Positions 26,617 to 35,881 of a stretch of 64,000 bases of DNA are shown here, piece after piece. The position numbers and the translations under genes are program-made. Within the stretch, counting starts at the first letter, position 1; every line of letters starts with the position of its first letter. This DNA comes from Methylomonas rapida (GTDB lineage: Bacteria > Pseudomonadota > Gammaproteobacteria > Methylococcales > Methylomonadaceae), in assembly GCF_024360925.2 (NCBI RefSeq), contig NZ_CP113517.1:372001-436000 (forward strand). The letters run 5' to 3'. Under the pieces are notes generated by a model, which did not search any database, was not told where the DNA came from, and saw nothing but the letters and a program-made list of their open reading frames with translations.

Positions 26617-27348
26617 ATGCATTTCAACAAAGATTCTCTCTACGCCAATCCGCTGGGCGAAATAGCGGCATTCAAGTTTGATGAATCGGTGGTGAATGTC
26701 TTTCCGGATATGATTCGCCGCTCCGTGCCCGGTTATGGGGCGATCATTTCCGCGATAGGCATGCTCGCCGGGCGCTTTAGTCGGGCCGATAGTCTTTGCT
26801 ACGATCTGGGCTGTTCGCTGGGGGCTGCGACCTTGGCAATGCGAGAGCGGATCGCGGCTGAAAATTGCTCGATCGTCGCTGTCGATAGCTCCGAGTCCAT
26901 GATTACTCGCTTTAAGCGCAACCTGGACAGCGGTGGAGCGGGGGCCGAGGTTCGGGTGGTGTGCGCCGATATTCGGGAAATAGCAATCGAGCGGGCGTCG
27001 GTCGTCGTGTTGAATTTTACCTTGCAGTTCATTCCGCTGGAGGATAGGGCGTCTTTGCTGGCAAAAATTTATCAAGGTATGTTGCCGGGCGGCGTGTTGA
27101 TATTGTCAGAAAAACTGCGCTTTGACGATCCAAGGCAACAAGCCCTGCAAGTGGACATGCATCAGCAATTCAAGAAAATGCAAGGCTATAGTGATCTGGA
27201 AATCAGTCAGAAGCGCACTGCTCTGGAGGATGTGTTGCTGCCGGAGTCGTTCACCGTGCATCAAAAGCGATTGCTCGAGGCTGGCTTCGCTAGTGCGGAA
27301 ATCTGGTTTCAGTATTTCAATTTCGCATCGATGATCGCGCTGAAATGA
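26617..27348 (+). CDS. cmoA: Carboxy-S-adenosyl-L-methionine synthase
   Basis: 243 residues. Makes carboxy-SAM from SAM and prephenate for tRNA U34 modification. The N-terminus (KDSLYANPLGEIAAFKFDESVVNVFPDMIRRSVPGY) and the SAM-binding motif YDLGCSLGAATLAMR are diagnostic. Its last codons overlap cmoB (ATGA), giving translational coupling. Confidence 0.97.
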   Translation: MHFNKDSLYANPLGEIAAFKFDESVVNVFPDMIRRSVPGYGAIISAIGMLAGRFSRADSLCYDLGCSLGAATLAMRERIAAENCSIVAVDSSESMITRFKRNLDSGGAGAEVRVVCADIREIAIERASVVVLNFTLQFIPLEDRASLLAKIYQGMLPGGVLILSEKLRFDDPRQQALQVDMHQQFKKMQGYSDLEISQKRTALEDVLLPESFTVHQKRLLEAGFASAEIWFQYFNFASMIALK

Positions 27349-28313
27349 TCGATTATCAGGCGCTTGGAGAAGCGCTGGCGAGTGTCGGTGCGGGCGCTTG
27401 GTCGGAGCAGATTTGCAGGCAGGTGCAAGTCGCGCTCGATCAGCAATCTCATGGCGATTTGGCCCGTTGGCAAAAGGTGGTTGACGATTTGCACTGCGTA
27501 AGCCCGAGTAGCGTCGATTTACGGGAAGGTGTGCGCGTCGGTGTGCCGGATGATGTGTCCGAGGCGCTTCGTGGTCGCCTGCGCGAACACTTGATGGCGC
27601 TGCATCCATGGCGCAAGGGACCCTACCAGATATTCGGGATTGATATTGATACCGAATGGCGCTCGGATTGGAAATGGGATAGGCTAAAAAATCATATCGC
27701 TCCACTGGACAGGCGCTTGGTTCTGGATGTTGGTTGCGGTAATGGGTATCACTGTTGGCGCATGTTGGGCGCGCGCGCGCGCATGGTGCTGGGTATCGAT
27801 CCCACATTGCTCAGCGTGATGCAATTTCAGGCGGTGCGTAAAATGTATGGTGAGGCTGCGGTCCACGTTTTGCCGTTAGGTATCGAGCAATTGCCGGTTG
27901 AGATGAGGTTGTTCGATACGGTGTTTTCGATGGGGGTTTTGTATCATCGCCGCTCGCCCATCGATCATTTGTACGAATTGAAAGGTTGCCTAAGGCCGGG
28001 CGGCGAATTGGTTCTCGAGACTTTGGTCGTTGCGGGTGGTGTGGATACGGTTTTGTTGCCCGGGCAACGCTACGCGCAAATGCGGAATGTCTGGTTTTTG
28101 CCGAGTTGCGATGCCTTGATCGTCTGGTTGCGGCGCTGCGGCTTTAAAAATATTCGGTTGATCGATGTTGCAAAAACATCCACTCAGGAGCAGCGCAGCA
28201 CGGAGTGGATGCGTTTCAATTCGTTGGCGGATTTTCTCGATCCTGAAAATGCTGATCTGACTCGCGAAGGATTGCCGGCGCCAAGGCGGGCCATCATTAC
28301 GGCTAACGCTTAA
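27345..28313 (+). CDS. cmoB: tRNA U34 carboxymethyltransferase
   Basis: 322 residues. Transfers the carboxymethyl group from carboxy-SAM to 5-hydroxyuridine at tRNA position 34, giving cmo5U and expanded wobble reading. The methyltransferase domain has VLDVGCGNGYHCWRMLG and GMGVLYH-like VFSMGVLYHRRSPIDHL; the substrate region GIDIDTEWRSDWKWDR is typical. Overlaps cmoA by four bases. The 28314-28437 gap shows nothing clear. Confidence 0.97.
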   Translation: MIDYQALGEALASVGAGAWSEQICRQVQVALDQQSHGDLARWQKVVDDLHCVSPSSVDLREGVRVGVPDDVSEALRGRLREHLMALHPWRKGPYQIFGIDIDTEWRSDWKWDRLKNHIAPLDRRLVLDVGCGNGYHCWRMLGARARMVLGIDPTLLSVMQFQAVRKMYGEAAVHVLPLGIEQLPVEMRLFDTVFSMGVLYHRRSPIDHLYELKGCLRPGGELVLETLVVAGGVDTVLLPGQRYAQMRNVWFLPSCDALIVWLRRCGFKNIRLIDVAKTSTQEQRSTEWMRFNSLADFLDPENADLTREGLPAPRRAIITANA

Positions 28314-28437
28314 CAATAAAAATGAGTTGCAAAATAAATGACCTGGTCTAAGCTAGAGATCGGGCTGAGCCGATTCTCTACGGGGGAGGAATTATCCTGG
28401 CCTATTTGAATTCCATATCCCGTTTAGGAGAAATATC

Positions 28438-28752
28438 ATGAAAAGGCTTTTAACGATCTTGGTCCTGTGTCCTGTCTATGCGTTTGCCGCGCCGGTTAAT
28501 GTCAATCGGGCCGATGCCGAAACGATTTCGGAATCCCTGACGGGAATTGGCCCGAAGAAGGCAGATGCCATCGTTCAGTATCGAAAGGAACATGGGGATT
28601 TTCAGTCATTGAAGGATCTGGAGAATGTCAGCGGCATTGGCGAGAAAACCCTTCAGGCCAATGAAAAAGACATTCGCTTCACGGATGATTTGAGCGATAA
28701 GTCATCCGCGGAAAAAGGTGCGGTAGCTGTGGATAAAAAAGGCGCCAGATAG
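28438..28752 (+). CDS. ComEA-like helix-hairpin-helix protein
   Basis: 104 residues: signal peptide (ending FAA, about residue 18), then a ComEA-type double helix-hairpin-helix DNA-binding domain (VNVNRADAETISESLTGIGPKKADAIVQYR; LENVSGIGEKTLQAN) and a charged tail. Secreted HhH proteins of this kind bind DNA in the periplasm during uptake or act at the cell surface. AGGAGAAATATC precedes the ATG. Confidence 0.87.
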   Translation: MKRLLTILVLCPVYAFAAPVNVNRADAETISESLTGIGPKKADAIVQYRKEHGDFQSLKDLENVSGIGEKTLQANEKDIRFTDDLSDKSSAEKGAVAVDKKGAR

Positions 28753-28767
28753 TAAGCGCTAAGGATT

Positions 28768-28801
28768 GGGGTGCGTCGCCGGTCGCGGCGGCGCTCCTCG
28801 A
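28768..28801. repeat. REP-like G/C-rich fragment
   Basis: GTGCGTCGCCGGTCGC followed by GGCGGCGCTCCTC resembles one half of the REP-like unit near 17174-17216. It lies in the 271-base gap before hxlA and may end comEA transcription. Apart from this and the promoter listed next, the gap has no visible gene. Confidence 0.4.
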
Positions 28802-28897
28802 CGGCAGAGTTGGTGCCAGGTTGGCGGATGATTGATGCCGAATATTACGCGACCAATTCTCGAGGCAAATGAACTGTGAGCTACTGAGTTGCAGGCA

Positions 28898-28927
28898 TTG
28901 ACAGCCATCCCATTTCTATCATACAGT
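28898..28927 (+). promoter_or_regulatory. Candidate promoter of hxlAB
   Basis: Perfect TTGACA (28898-28903), 18-base spacer, TACAGT (28922-28927). It would give about 90 bases of leader before hxlA. The spacer is slightly long and the -10 imperfect. Confidence 0.45.
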
Positions 28928-29023
28928 TACGGACGCATCACGAGTAGGTGATAAGCCTAGCAGATTGCGGCAGTTGGCAAAATCAGCTATTACTAATAAT
29001 TAAAAACTTTCGGAGCACATCAC

Positions 29024-29671
29024 ATGGCAAGACCATTAATTCAAATGGCGTTGGACTCACTGGATTTCGACCAAACCGTGGCATTGGCGGATCAAGTGGC
29101 GCCATATGTGGATATTTTTGAAATCGGTACCCCTTGCATCAAATACAACGGTATCAACCTGGTTAAAGCGTTGAGAGAACGTTACCCTGACAAACTGTTG
29201 CTGGTTGACCTGAAAACCATGGATGCTGGCGAATACGAAGCCGGTGCATTCTATGCGGCTGGTGCCGACATCTGCACCGTATTGGGTGTGTCTGGTCTGG
29301 CTACCATCGGTGGCGTCATCAAGGCTGCGAAAAAACACGCGGCCGAAGTTCAAGTTGACCTGATCAACGTGCCGAACAAAGCAGAGTGCGCACGCGAATC
29401 TGCAAAATTGGGCGCGCAAATCATGGGCGTTCACACCGGTCTGGACGCGCAAGCCGCGGGCCAAACCCCATTTACCGACCTGAATGAAGTTGCCTCCTTG
29501 GGCTTGAACGTTCGTGTTTCTGTTGCTGGCGGTATCAAACCTGCGACTATTGATCAAACCGTTAAAGCGGGCGCAAACATCATCGTTGTTGGCGCAGCGA
29601 TCTACGGTGCGCCGTCACCTGCCGAAGCAGCGCGTGAAATTCGTGAATTGGTAGAAGCAGCAGCGGTATAA
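29024..29671 (+). CDS. hxlA: 3-hexulose-6-phosphate synthase
   Basis: 215 residues. Key RuMP enzyme: condenses formaldehyde with ribulose 5-phosphate to D-arabino-3-hexulose 6-phosphate. It belongs to the OMP decarboxylase superfamily, with MALDSLDFDQTV, the metal/catalytic DLKTMDAGEYE (DxKxxD) and phosphate loop SVAGGIKPATI. Codon use is strongly biased, consistent with high expression. phi follows after three bases. Confidence 0.98.
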   Translation: MARPLIQMALDSLDFDQTVALADQVAPYVDIFEIGTPCIKYNGINLVKALRERYPDKLLLVDLKTMDAGEYEAGAFYAAGADICTVLGVSGLATIGGVIKAAKKHAAEVQVDLINVPNKAECARESAKLGAQIMGVHTGLDAQAAGQTPFTDLNEVASLGLNVRVSVAGGIKPATIDQTVKAGANIIVVGAAIYGAPSPAEAAREIRELVEAAAV

Positions 29672-29674
29672 GCC

Positions 29675-30208
29675 ATGCATAGAGATTTAATCGTAAACAA
29701 AATTTCAGGTATTCTGGAAGCTACGCCGGATTCTTACGACAAAGCACTGACCGAACTGCTGGATCAAGCCAAGCGGATATTCGTATCCGGGGCTGGGCGT
29801 TCAGGCTTGATTGGTCGTTTTTTTGCGATGCGCCTGATGCACAGTGGCTACGACGTCAGCGTGGTGGGTGAAATCGTAACGCCAAGCATCAAAGCTGGCG
29901 ATTTGCTGATCATCATCTCAGGTTCAGGTGAAACCGAGCAGTTGATTGCGTTCACCAAAAAAGCCAAAGAAATCGGCGCAAAAATCTGTTTGATTTCCGC
30001 AAAAGATGACTCGACCATTGGTGATATGGCTGATGTGACCTTGCAAATTGGCAGAGCCGAACAATACGGTAAAGTCAAAGGCATGCCGATGGGAACCGTG
30101 TTCGAACTGTCGACCCTGTTTTTCTTGGAAGCCACTATTTCTCATGTGATTCATGAAAAAGGCATTCCTGAAGAAGAGATGAGATCAAGGCACGCTAACC
30201 TAGAGTAA
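29675..30208 (+). CDS. hxlB: 6-phospho-3-hexuloisomerase
   Basis: 177 residues. Isomerises 3-hexulose 6-phosphate to fructose 6-phosphate, the second RuMP step. SIS-domain motif FVSGAGRSGLIGRFFAMRLMHSG and IISGSGETEQLI are clear. Forms a two-gene operon with hxlA ending at the terminator 30216-30248. Confidence 0.97.
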   Translation: MHRDLIVNKISGILEATPDSYDKALTELLDQAKRIFVSGAGRSGLIGRFFAMRLMHSGYDVSVVGEIVTPSIKAGDLLIIISGSGETEQLIAFTKKAKEIGAKICLISAKDDSTIGDMADVTLQIGRAEQYGKVKGMPMGTVFELSTLFFLEATISHVIHEKGIPEEEMRSRHANLE

Positions 30209-30215
30209 AAAGCTT

Positions 30216-30248
30216 AAGACCTGCGGCCTTTGGCCTGCAGGTCTTTTA
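30216..30248 (+). terminator. hxlAB terminator
   Basis: AAGACCTGC pairs with GCAGGTCTT, with an inner GGCC/GGCC and a one-base bulge, followed by TTTACATTTT. Moderately strong stem just after the hxlB stop. Confidence 0.7.
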
Positions 30249-30395
30249 CATTTTGGGTGTCAAGGTATTACCGATTCCAGCAGTCTGACAATGTAGAGTG
30301 TGGTTTTGGTTGGCCTTGCAATTCACCAAGCCTCAGCCAGAACGATGTTTGGAGAAGCAAACGTCGAACCTAAACAAAATAATAAGGAGACCAAC

Positions 30396-32405
30396 ATGCC
30401 TTCGCGCCGAGACTTAGCGAACGCCATCCGCGCACTCAGCATGGACGCCGTACAAAAAGCCAACTCAGGACACCCTGGTGCCCCGATGGGGATGGCTGAC
30501 ATCGCAGAAGTATTGTGGAACGACTTTCTGCAACACAACCCCACCAATCCCAAATGGGCCAACCGTGACCGTTTCATCCTGTCCAACGGCCATGGCTCGA
30601 TGCTGATTTATTCGTTGTTGCACTTGAGCGGCTACAACCTGCCGATCGAAGAACTGAAACAGTTCCGTCAATTGCACTCCCAAACCCCAGGCCATCCGGA
30701 ATACGGTTATACCGACGGTGTCGAAACCACCACCGGTCCCTTGGGTCAAGGTATCACCAACGCGGTTGGTTTCGCGTTGGCCGAACGCACCCTGGCCGGC
30801 CAATTCAACCGTCCTGGCCATGACATCGTCGATCACCACACCTACGTATTCCTGGGCGACGGCTGCTTGATGGAAGGTATTTCCCACGAAGCCTGCTCGC
30901 TGGCCGGCTCCATGGGTCTGGGCAAACTGATCGCCTTCTACGACGACAACAACATCTCGATCGACGGTGAAGTGCGTGGTCACGGCAACGTGCACGGCTG
31001 GTTCCACGACGACACCCCGAAACGCTTCGAAGCCTACGGCTGGCACGTGATTCCAAAAGTCGACGGCCACGATCCGGAAGCGGTGAGAAAAGCCATCGAA
31101 GCCGCGAAAAAAGTCACCGACAAACCGTCCATCATCTGCTGCCAAACCATCATCGGTTTCGGTTCGCCGAACAAACAAGGCAAGGAAGAATGCCACGGTG
31201 CCGCGTTGGGCGAAGCCGAAGTGGCTGCGACCCGCGAACAACTGGGCTGGCCGCACGCCCCCTTCGAAATTCCGGCCGACATTCGCGCCGGTTGGGACGC
31301 CAAAGCCAAAGGTGAACGTCTGGAAAGCGCCTGGAACGAAAAGTTCGCCGCCTACAAAGCCGCGCATCCTGAACTGGCCGCCGAATTCGAACGCCGCATG
31401 GCCGGTGAACTGCCGAAAGACTGGCACGAAAAAGCCAATGCCTTCATCGCTGCCGTCAACGACAAAGGCGAAACCATCGCCAGCCGTAAAGCCTCGCAAA
31501 ACGCCCTGAACGGCTTCGGTCCGTTGTTGCCTGAACTGATGGGCGGTTCCGCCGACCTGGCCGGCTCCAACCTGACCTTGTGGTCCGGCTGCAAAGACGT
31601 CTGCGCGCCAGGCCATGACGGCAACTACGTCTACTACGGCGTGCGCGAATTCGGCATGGCTGCGATCATGAACGGCATCGTGCTGCACGGCGGTTTCCGT
31701 CCGTATGGCGCCACCTTCCTGATGTTCAGCGAATACGCCCGTAACGCGCTGCGTATGGCCGCACTGATGAAAGCGCCGAGCATCTTCGTATTCACCCACG
31801 ACTCCATCGGTCTGGGCGAAGACGGCCCGACTCACCAGCCGGTCGAACAAACCGCCACCCTGCGCATGATTCCGAACATGCAAGTCTGGCGTCCCTGCGA
31901 CGCGGTGGAATCGGCCGTGAGCTGGAAAGCCGCGATCGACCGCCAAGACGGCCCGAGCACCTTGATCTTCTCGCGGCAAAACCTGCCGCACATGGCGCGC
32001 AGCCAGGCGCAGATCGATGCGATCAGCAAAGGCGGTTACGTGTTGCGTGGCGAAGGCACGCCCGATGCGATCATCATCGCCACGGGCTCCGAAGTCGAAC
32101 TGGCCGTCAAAGCCGCCGAAGCGCTGGAAGCCAAAGGCAAGAAAATCCGCGTGGTGTCCATGCCGTCGACCAACGTGTTCGAAGCACAAGACCAAGCCTA
32201 CAAAGACAGCGTATTGCCGCCTAGCGTCAGCAAACGCGTGGTCGTTGAAGCCGGTGTCACCGATGGCTGGTGGAAATATGTCGGCAGCCATGGCAGAATC
32301 GTCGGTCTGGACCGCTTCGGCGAATCCGCGCCGGCCGGACAACTCTTCAAAGAGTTCGGCTTCACCGTGGACAATGTCGTCGCCAATGTGGAAGCAGTGC
32401 TGTAA
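30396..32405 (+). CDS. tkt: Transketolase
   Basis: 669 residues from the ATG at 30396, which has AAGGAGA upstream; a GTG or TTG start 96 bases earlier adds non-family residues. Thiamine-diphosphate enzyme that rearranges sugar phosphates to regenerate ribulose 5-phosphate acceptors for the RuMP cycle. Shows [15 protein letters not shown], the ThDP motif [25 protein letters not shown] and [14 protein letters not shown]. Its third codon positions are strikingly C-rich, which creates long antisense open frames that are not genes. Confidence 0.97.
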   Translation: MPSRRDLANAIRALSMDAVQKANSGHPGAPMGMADIAEVLWNDFLQHNPTNPKWANRDRFILSNGHGSMLIYSLLHLSGYNLPIEELKQFRQLHSQTPGHPEYGYTDGVETTTGPLGQGITNAVGFALAERTLAGQFNRPGHDIVDHHTYVFLGDGCLMEGISHEACSLAGSMGLGKLIAFYDDNNISIDGEVRGHGNVHGWFHDDTPKRFEAYGWHVIPKVDGHDPEAVRKAIEAAKKVTDKPSIICCQTIIGFGSPNKQGKEECHGAALGEAEVAATREQLGWPHAPFEIPADIRAGWDAKAKGERLESAWNEKFAAYKAAHPELAAEFERRMAGELPKDWHEKANAFIAAVNDKGETIASRKASQNALNGFGPLLPELMGGSADLAGSNLTLWSGCKDVCAPGHDGNYVYYGVREFGMAAIMNGIVLHGGFRPYGATFLMFSEYARNALRMAALMKAPSIFVFTHDSIGLGEDGPTHQPVEQTATLRMIPNMQVWRPCDAVESAVSWKAAIDRQDGPSTLIFSRQNLPHMARSQAQIDAISKGGYVLRGEGTPDAIIIATGSEVELAVKAAEALEAKGKKIRVVSMPSTNVFEAQDQAYKDSVLPPSVSKRVVVEAGVTDGWWKYVGSHGRIVGLDRFGESAPAGQLFKEFGFTVDNVVANVEAVL

Positions 32406-32416
32406 ATAATGAAAAA

Positions 32417-32442
32417 TTGAGGCCCGGCAAAGCGGGCCTCAA
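32417..32442 (+). terminator. Hairpin after tkt
   Basis: Perfect 10-pair stem TTGAGGCCCG/CGGGCCTCAA with loop GCAAAG. The following bases (TACCGTTT) are not a proper U-run, so it may be a partial terminator or a 3' stabiliser. Confidence 0.55.
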
Positions 32443-32472
32443 TACCGTTTCAACGAATCATAGGTGATAAAC

Positions 32473-33168
32473 GTGAAAAAAAATGAATTAACAAAAGCCG
32501 TATTGGCAGCTCTGGTTCTGGCTAGCTCCTCTGTAATGGCCGAATCCGACTACCCCGCGGCCGACTTTCAACCTAAAGTTGTTTACAACGACCCTGAATA
32601 CAAACAAGCCGAGCCTGCTGCAAAAGCTGAGGCTGCCGCGCCTAAAGTAGCGGCTCAGGCTGCGCAAGAAGTTGAGGCTGATTCAGCATATCCTGCGACC
32701 AATTTCCAGCCGAAAGTGCTTTATAGCGATTCAGAATATAAACATAGTTCAGCCGCTCCGGCTGCTTCAGGTTCGACTTCGAAAGCCTCATCCGCGCCAA
32801 AATCCGCTGCCAGCGCCGCCAATGAAGTCATTCAAACGGAAAAAGCAGGCTCGACCGATTTTTCCATGATTGGTTTGCTGGTTCTGGCTGCTGCCGGTTT
32901 CTTGGTTTATAGCAAAAAATCCGGCGGTAAATCCTCTGCCGTAGCGGCAACTGAAGATTACAGCAGAGCGGGCGATTCGACAGGTGTTGAAAAATACCTG
33001 GAAAAAATCGGTGCAAACAAAACCGGCGTGGCCAAATATCTAGAAAAACAAACAGCAAATCCTGCGACAGGGGTTGCAAAATACATGGCCAAGCAAATCG
33101 TCAAAGACAAAGAGGCTGCCGCTGCTCGCGCTACTGGCGTTGAAAAATATTTGCGCGATAAAGCCTAA
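32473..33168 (+). CDS. Membrane protein with FQPKV and TGVxKYL repeats, unknown
   Basis: 231 residues from a GTG at 32473, which has AGGTGAT at proper spacing; a GTG nine bases earlier is an alternative. Predicted signal peptide (1-23, ending VMA). Two repeats at 26-44 and 72-90 share YPA(A/T)xFQPKVxYxDxEYK. An Ala/Ser/Lys-rich linker, one membrane helix (about 131-147) and a cytoplasmic tail follow. The tail carries four TGV(E/A)KY(L/M) motifs at 170, 184, 199 and 221. No known domain is recognised. Position between tkt and tal suggests a link to the RuMP enzymes, for example as a tether, but nothing in the sequence proves it. Confidence 0.75.
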   Translation: MKKNELTKAVLAALVLASSSVMAESDYPAADFQPKVVYNDPEYKQAEPAAKAEAAAPKVAAQAAQEVEADSAYPATNFQPKVLYSDSEYKHSSAAPAASGSTSKASSAPKSAASAANEVIQTEKAGSTDFSMIGLLVLAAAGFLVYSKKSGGKSSAVAATEDYSRAGDSTGVEKYLEKIGANKTGVAKYLEKQTANPATGVAKYMAKQIVKDKEAAAARATGVEKYLRDKA

Positions 33169-33443
33169 TGCTTATGTGGGTAGTTCTGATTGAAAGCGTT
33201 GTTTGAGATCCAGGCTACCTGCATTAACACGACTTGGATATTGCTAAAGGGATCGCCACAAGTTGCGCCTTATTTGACTACCTTGTGTAGGCTGAGGTCG
33301 CGAGGAGTGGCGATTTTGCTTTTAAAGCCAAGCAGGCAAAGCGACTGAATTTTATGGGCAATTCCTGGCGTTTACCTTGGCGGTGAACGACGCAGAATTG
33401 CCGAAGTAGATTTAAATCCATTCATATTAACGAGGATATTTTC

Positions 33444-34430
33444 ATGGCAAGAAACTTACTTGAGCAACTCCGCGAGATGACCGTTGTTGTTGCCGATACC
33501 GGTGACATCCAGGCGATCGAAACCTTCAAGCCGCGCGATGCAACGACCAACCCGTCTTTGATCACCGCCGCGGCGCAAATGCCGCAATATCAAGGCATCG
33601 TTGACGACACCTTGAAAGGTGCGCGTGCGACGTTGGGTGCCAGTGCTTCAGCTGCCGAGGTGGCTTCATTGGCGTTCGATCGTTTGGCGGTTTCTTTCGG
33701 TTTGAAAATCCTGGAAATCATCGAAGGTCGCGTTTCCACCGAGGTTGATGCGCGTTTGTCTTATGACACCGAAGGCACTATTGCCAAAGGCCGGGATCTG
33801 ATCAAACAATACGAAGCTGCAGGTGTTTCCAAAGAGCGCGTACTGATCAAAATTGCCGCGACCTGGGAAGGCATCCAGGCAGCTGCCGTTTTGGAAAAAG
33901 AAGGTATTCACACCAACTTGACCCTGTTGTTCGGTCTGCACCAGGCGATTGCTTGTGCCGAAAACGGCATTACCCTGATTTCTCCGTTTGTTGGCCGTAT
34001 TCTGGACTGGTACAAAAAAGACACTGGCCGCGACTCTTATCCTTCCAACGAAGATCCTGGCGTATTGTCTGTAACTGAAGTTTATAACTACTACAAAAAA
34101 TTTGGTTATAAAACCGAAGTCATGGGCGCGAGCTTCCGTAACATCGGCGAGATCACCGAATTGGCGGGTTGCGATCTGTTGACCATCGCGCCTTCTCTGC
34201 TGGCCGAACTGCAATCCGTTGAAGGTGATTTGCCACGCAAACTGGATCCTGCAAAAGCAGCCGGTTCTTCGATCGAAAAAATCAGCGTTGACAAAGCGAC
34301 TTTCGACCGCATGCACGAAGAAAACCGCATGGCCAAAGAAAAACTGGCCGAAGGTATCGACGGTTTTGCGAAAGCGCTGGAAACCTTGGAAAAATTGTTG
34401 GCGGATCGTTTGGCTGCTCTGGAAGCATAA
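33444..34430 (+). CDS. tal: Transaldolase
   Basis: 328 residues, TalB-type length. Class I aldolase transferring dihydroxyacetone units between sugar phosphates in RuMP regeneration. Schiff-base Lys in [16 protein letters not shown]; other signatures are [12 protein letters not shown] and [46 protein letters not shown] precedes the ATG. The 275-base gap before it shows no gene and no obvious promoter. Confidence 0.97.
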   Translation: MARNLLEQLREMTVVVADTGDIQAIETFKPRDATTNPSLITAAAQMPQYQGIVDDTLKGARATLGASASAAEVASLAFDRLAVSFGLKILEIIEGRVSTEVDARLSYDTEGTIAKGRDLIKQYEAAGVSKERVLIKIAATWEGIQAAAVLEKEGIHTNLTLLFGLHQAIACAENGITLISPFVGRILDWYKKDTGRDSYPSNEDPGVLSVTEVYNYYKKFGYKTEVMGASFRNIGEITELAGCDLLTIAPSLLAELQSVEGDLPRKLDPAKAAGSSIEKISVDKATFDRMHEENRMAKEKLAEGIDGFAKALETLEKLLADRLAALEA

Positions 34431-34444
34431 AAAAAAGAGCGAAT

Positions 34445-34511
34445 CGCGTGCGAAATCGCGCACGCGTTGCTTTTCCGATTTGCAAGGCCGCCGAATCGAG
34501 TACGCGGCCTT
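34445..34511 (+). terminator. Two successive hairpins between tal and fba
   Basis: CGCGTGCG (34445-34452)/CGCACGCG (34459-34466), followed shortly by TTTT, then AAGGCCGC (34484-34491)/GCGGCCTT (34504-34511). The first is a plausible tal terminator; the second lies about 27 bases before the fba ATG and may be a leader or processing element. Confidence 0.55.
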
Positions 34512-34537
34512 CGTTCATTATTGATAGGATAAATTTC

Positions 34538-35614
34538 ATGACAAAAATCTTAGATGTTGTAAAACCCGGCGTTGTCACCGGTGAAGATGTGCAAAAAATT
34601 TTCGCAATCTGCAAAGAAAACAACTTTGCCTTGCCAGCCGTCAACGTGATCAGTACCGATACCATTAATGCGGTATTGGAAGCGGCCGCCAAAGCCAAAT
34701 CACCTGTTGTTATCCAGTTTTCAAATGGCGGCGCGGCTTTCGTTGCCGGTAAAGGTTTGAAATTGGAAGGTCAAGGCTGTTCGATTCATGGTGCCATTTC
34801 AGGTGCTCACCACGTTCACCGCATGGCGGAACTCTATGGTGTACCTGTCATTCTGCATACCGATCACGCGGCGAAAAAATTGCTGCCATGGGTAGATGGT
34901 ATGCTGGATGAAGGTGAAAAATTCTTTGCGGCCACCGGCAAGCCTTTGTTCAGCTCGCACATGCTGGACTTGTCCGAAGAGAGCCTGGAAGAAAACATCG
35001 AAATCTGTGGTAAATACTTGGCGCGCATGGCAAAAATGGGTATGACCCTGGAAATCGAACTGGGCTGCACCGGCGGTGAAGAAGACGGCGTGGACAATAG
35101 CGGCATGGATCATTCCGCGTTGTACACCCAGCCGGAAGACGTGGCTTACGCGTATGAGCACCTGAGCAAAATCAGCCCTAACTTCACGATTGCGGCTTCT
35201 TTCGGCAACGTGCACGGCGTTTACTCGCCAGGAAACGTCAAGCTGACGCCAAAAATTCTGGATAACTCGCAAAAATACGTATCCGAAAAATTCGGCTTGC
35301 CAGCTAAATCATTGACCTTCGTATTCCATGGCGGCTCTGGTTCGTCTCCGGAAGAAATCAAGGAATCCATCAGCTATGGCGTAGTGAAAATGAACATCGA
35401 TACCGATACCCAATGGGCAACCTGGGAAGGCGTGATGAACTTCTACAAGAAAAACGAAGGCTATCTGCAAGGCCAGATCGGCAACCCGGAAGGTGCCGAC
35501 AAGCCGAACAAAAAATACTATGACCCACGCGTATGGCAACGTGCCGGCCAAGAAGGCATGGTTGCACGTCTGCAACAAGCATTCCAGGAATTGAATGCAG
35601 TAAACACGCTGTAA
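34538..35614 (+). CDS. fba: Fructose-bisphosphate aldolase, class II
   Basis: 358 residues from the ATG at 34538 (TAGGAT upstream), as in E. coli FbaA; the longer frame begins in the hairpin region. Zinc-dependent cleavage of fructose 1,6-bisphosphate. Zinc and catalytic residues lie in VILHTDHAAKKLLPW, EIELGCTGGEEDGVDN, GNVHGVYSPGNV and VFHGGSGSSPEEI. Together with hxlAB, tkt and tal it completes a RuMP block. Ends at a strong terminator. Confidence 0.97.
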   Translation: MTKILDVVKPGVVTGEDVQKIFAICKENNFALPAVNVISTDTINAVLEAAAKAKSPVVIQFSNGGAAFVAGKGLKLEGQGCSIHGAISGAHHVHRMAELYGVPVILHTDHAAKKLLPWVDGMLDEGEKFFAATGKPLFSSHMLDLSEESLEENIEICGKYLARMAKMGMTLEIELGCTGGEEDGVDNSGMDHSALYTQPEDVAYAYEHLSKISPNFTIAASFGNVHGVYSPGNVKLTPKILDNSQKYVSEKFGLPAKSLTFVFHGGSGSSPEEIKESISYGVVKMNIDTDTQWATWEGVMNFYKKNEGYLQGQIGNPEGADKPNKKYYDPRVWQRAGQEGMVARLQQAFQELNAVNTL

Positions 35615-35625
35615 ATCTTGCAAGG

Positions 35626-35663
35626 CGACAAAGAGGCGTTGTGCCTCTTTGTCGTTTTCTTCT
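35626..35663 (+). terminator. fba terminator
   Basis: Perfect 12-pair stem CGACAAAGAGGC/GCCTCTTTGTCG with loop GTTGT, followed by TTTTCTTCT. Closes the RuMP block. Confidence 0.92.
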
Positions 35664-35788
35664 GTCGTTGCCTGAGTGTCGAAAGTTTGACCCTTGCGAC
35701 GAAGTCAAAAAGTTCTACATTTGAACTATCTTTGTAAAGCTTGATTCATCTTGATGAGCTTTTCTTCTAAAACAATGTTTTTTCTTGT

Positions 35789-35818
35789 ATTATCGACAGG
35801 ATAGCGGCCATCGATAAT
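35789..35818. promoter_or_regulatory. Inverted repeat upstream of fliL
   Basis: ATTATCGA (35789-35796) and TCGATAAT (35811-35818) are perfect inverted arms with a 14-base spacer, about 65 bases before fliL. Could bind a dimeric activator of the flagellar operon. Confidence 0.35.
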
Positions 35819-35843
35819 TAGCAAGCCATTAAATCAGTGTTGG

Positions 35844-35859
35844 TGGCCTATTTAATGCT
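35844..35859 (+). promoter_or_regulatory. Candidate sigma-54 promoter of fliL operon
   Basis: TGGCCTATTTAATGCT has the invariant GG and GC at the exact -24/-12 spacing (10 bases between). It places the start site near 35870, just before the AAAGGT ribosome site and the fliL ATG. The equivalent Pseudomonas genes use sigma-54 with FleQ. Confidence 0.4.
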
Positions 35860-35881
35860 TCTAATTTCCTAAAGGTAAAAA

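Noticed and set aside
28753..29023. tRNA or small RNA gene in gaps
   Set aside because: I looked in all gaps over 200 bases for cloverleaf T-loop and anticodon patterns and saw none.
30300..30395. 32-residue extension of transketolase
   Set aside because: No similarity to the family and no ribosome site, whereas AAGGAGA precedes the ATG at 30396.
30465..32342. 625-residue open frame antisense to transketolase
   Set aside because: It results from the strong third-position bias of tkt; composition is Phe/Val/Gly-rich without any family motif, and tkt is unambiguous on the other strand.
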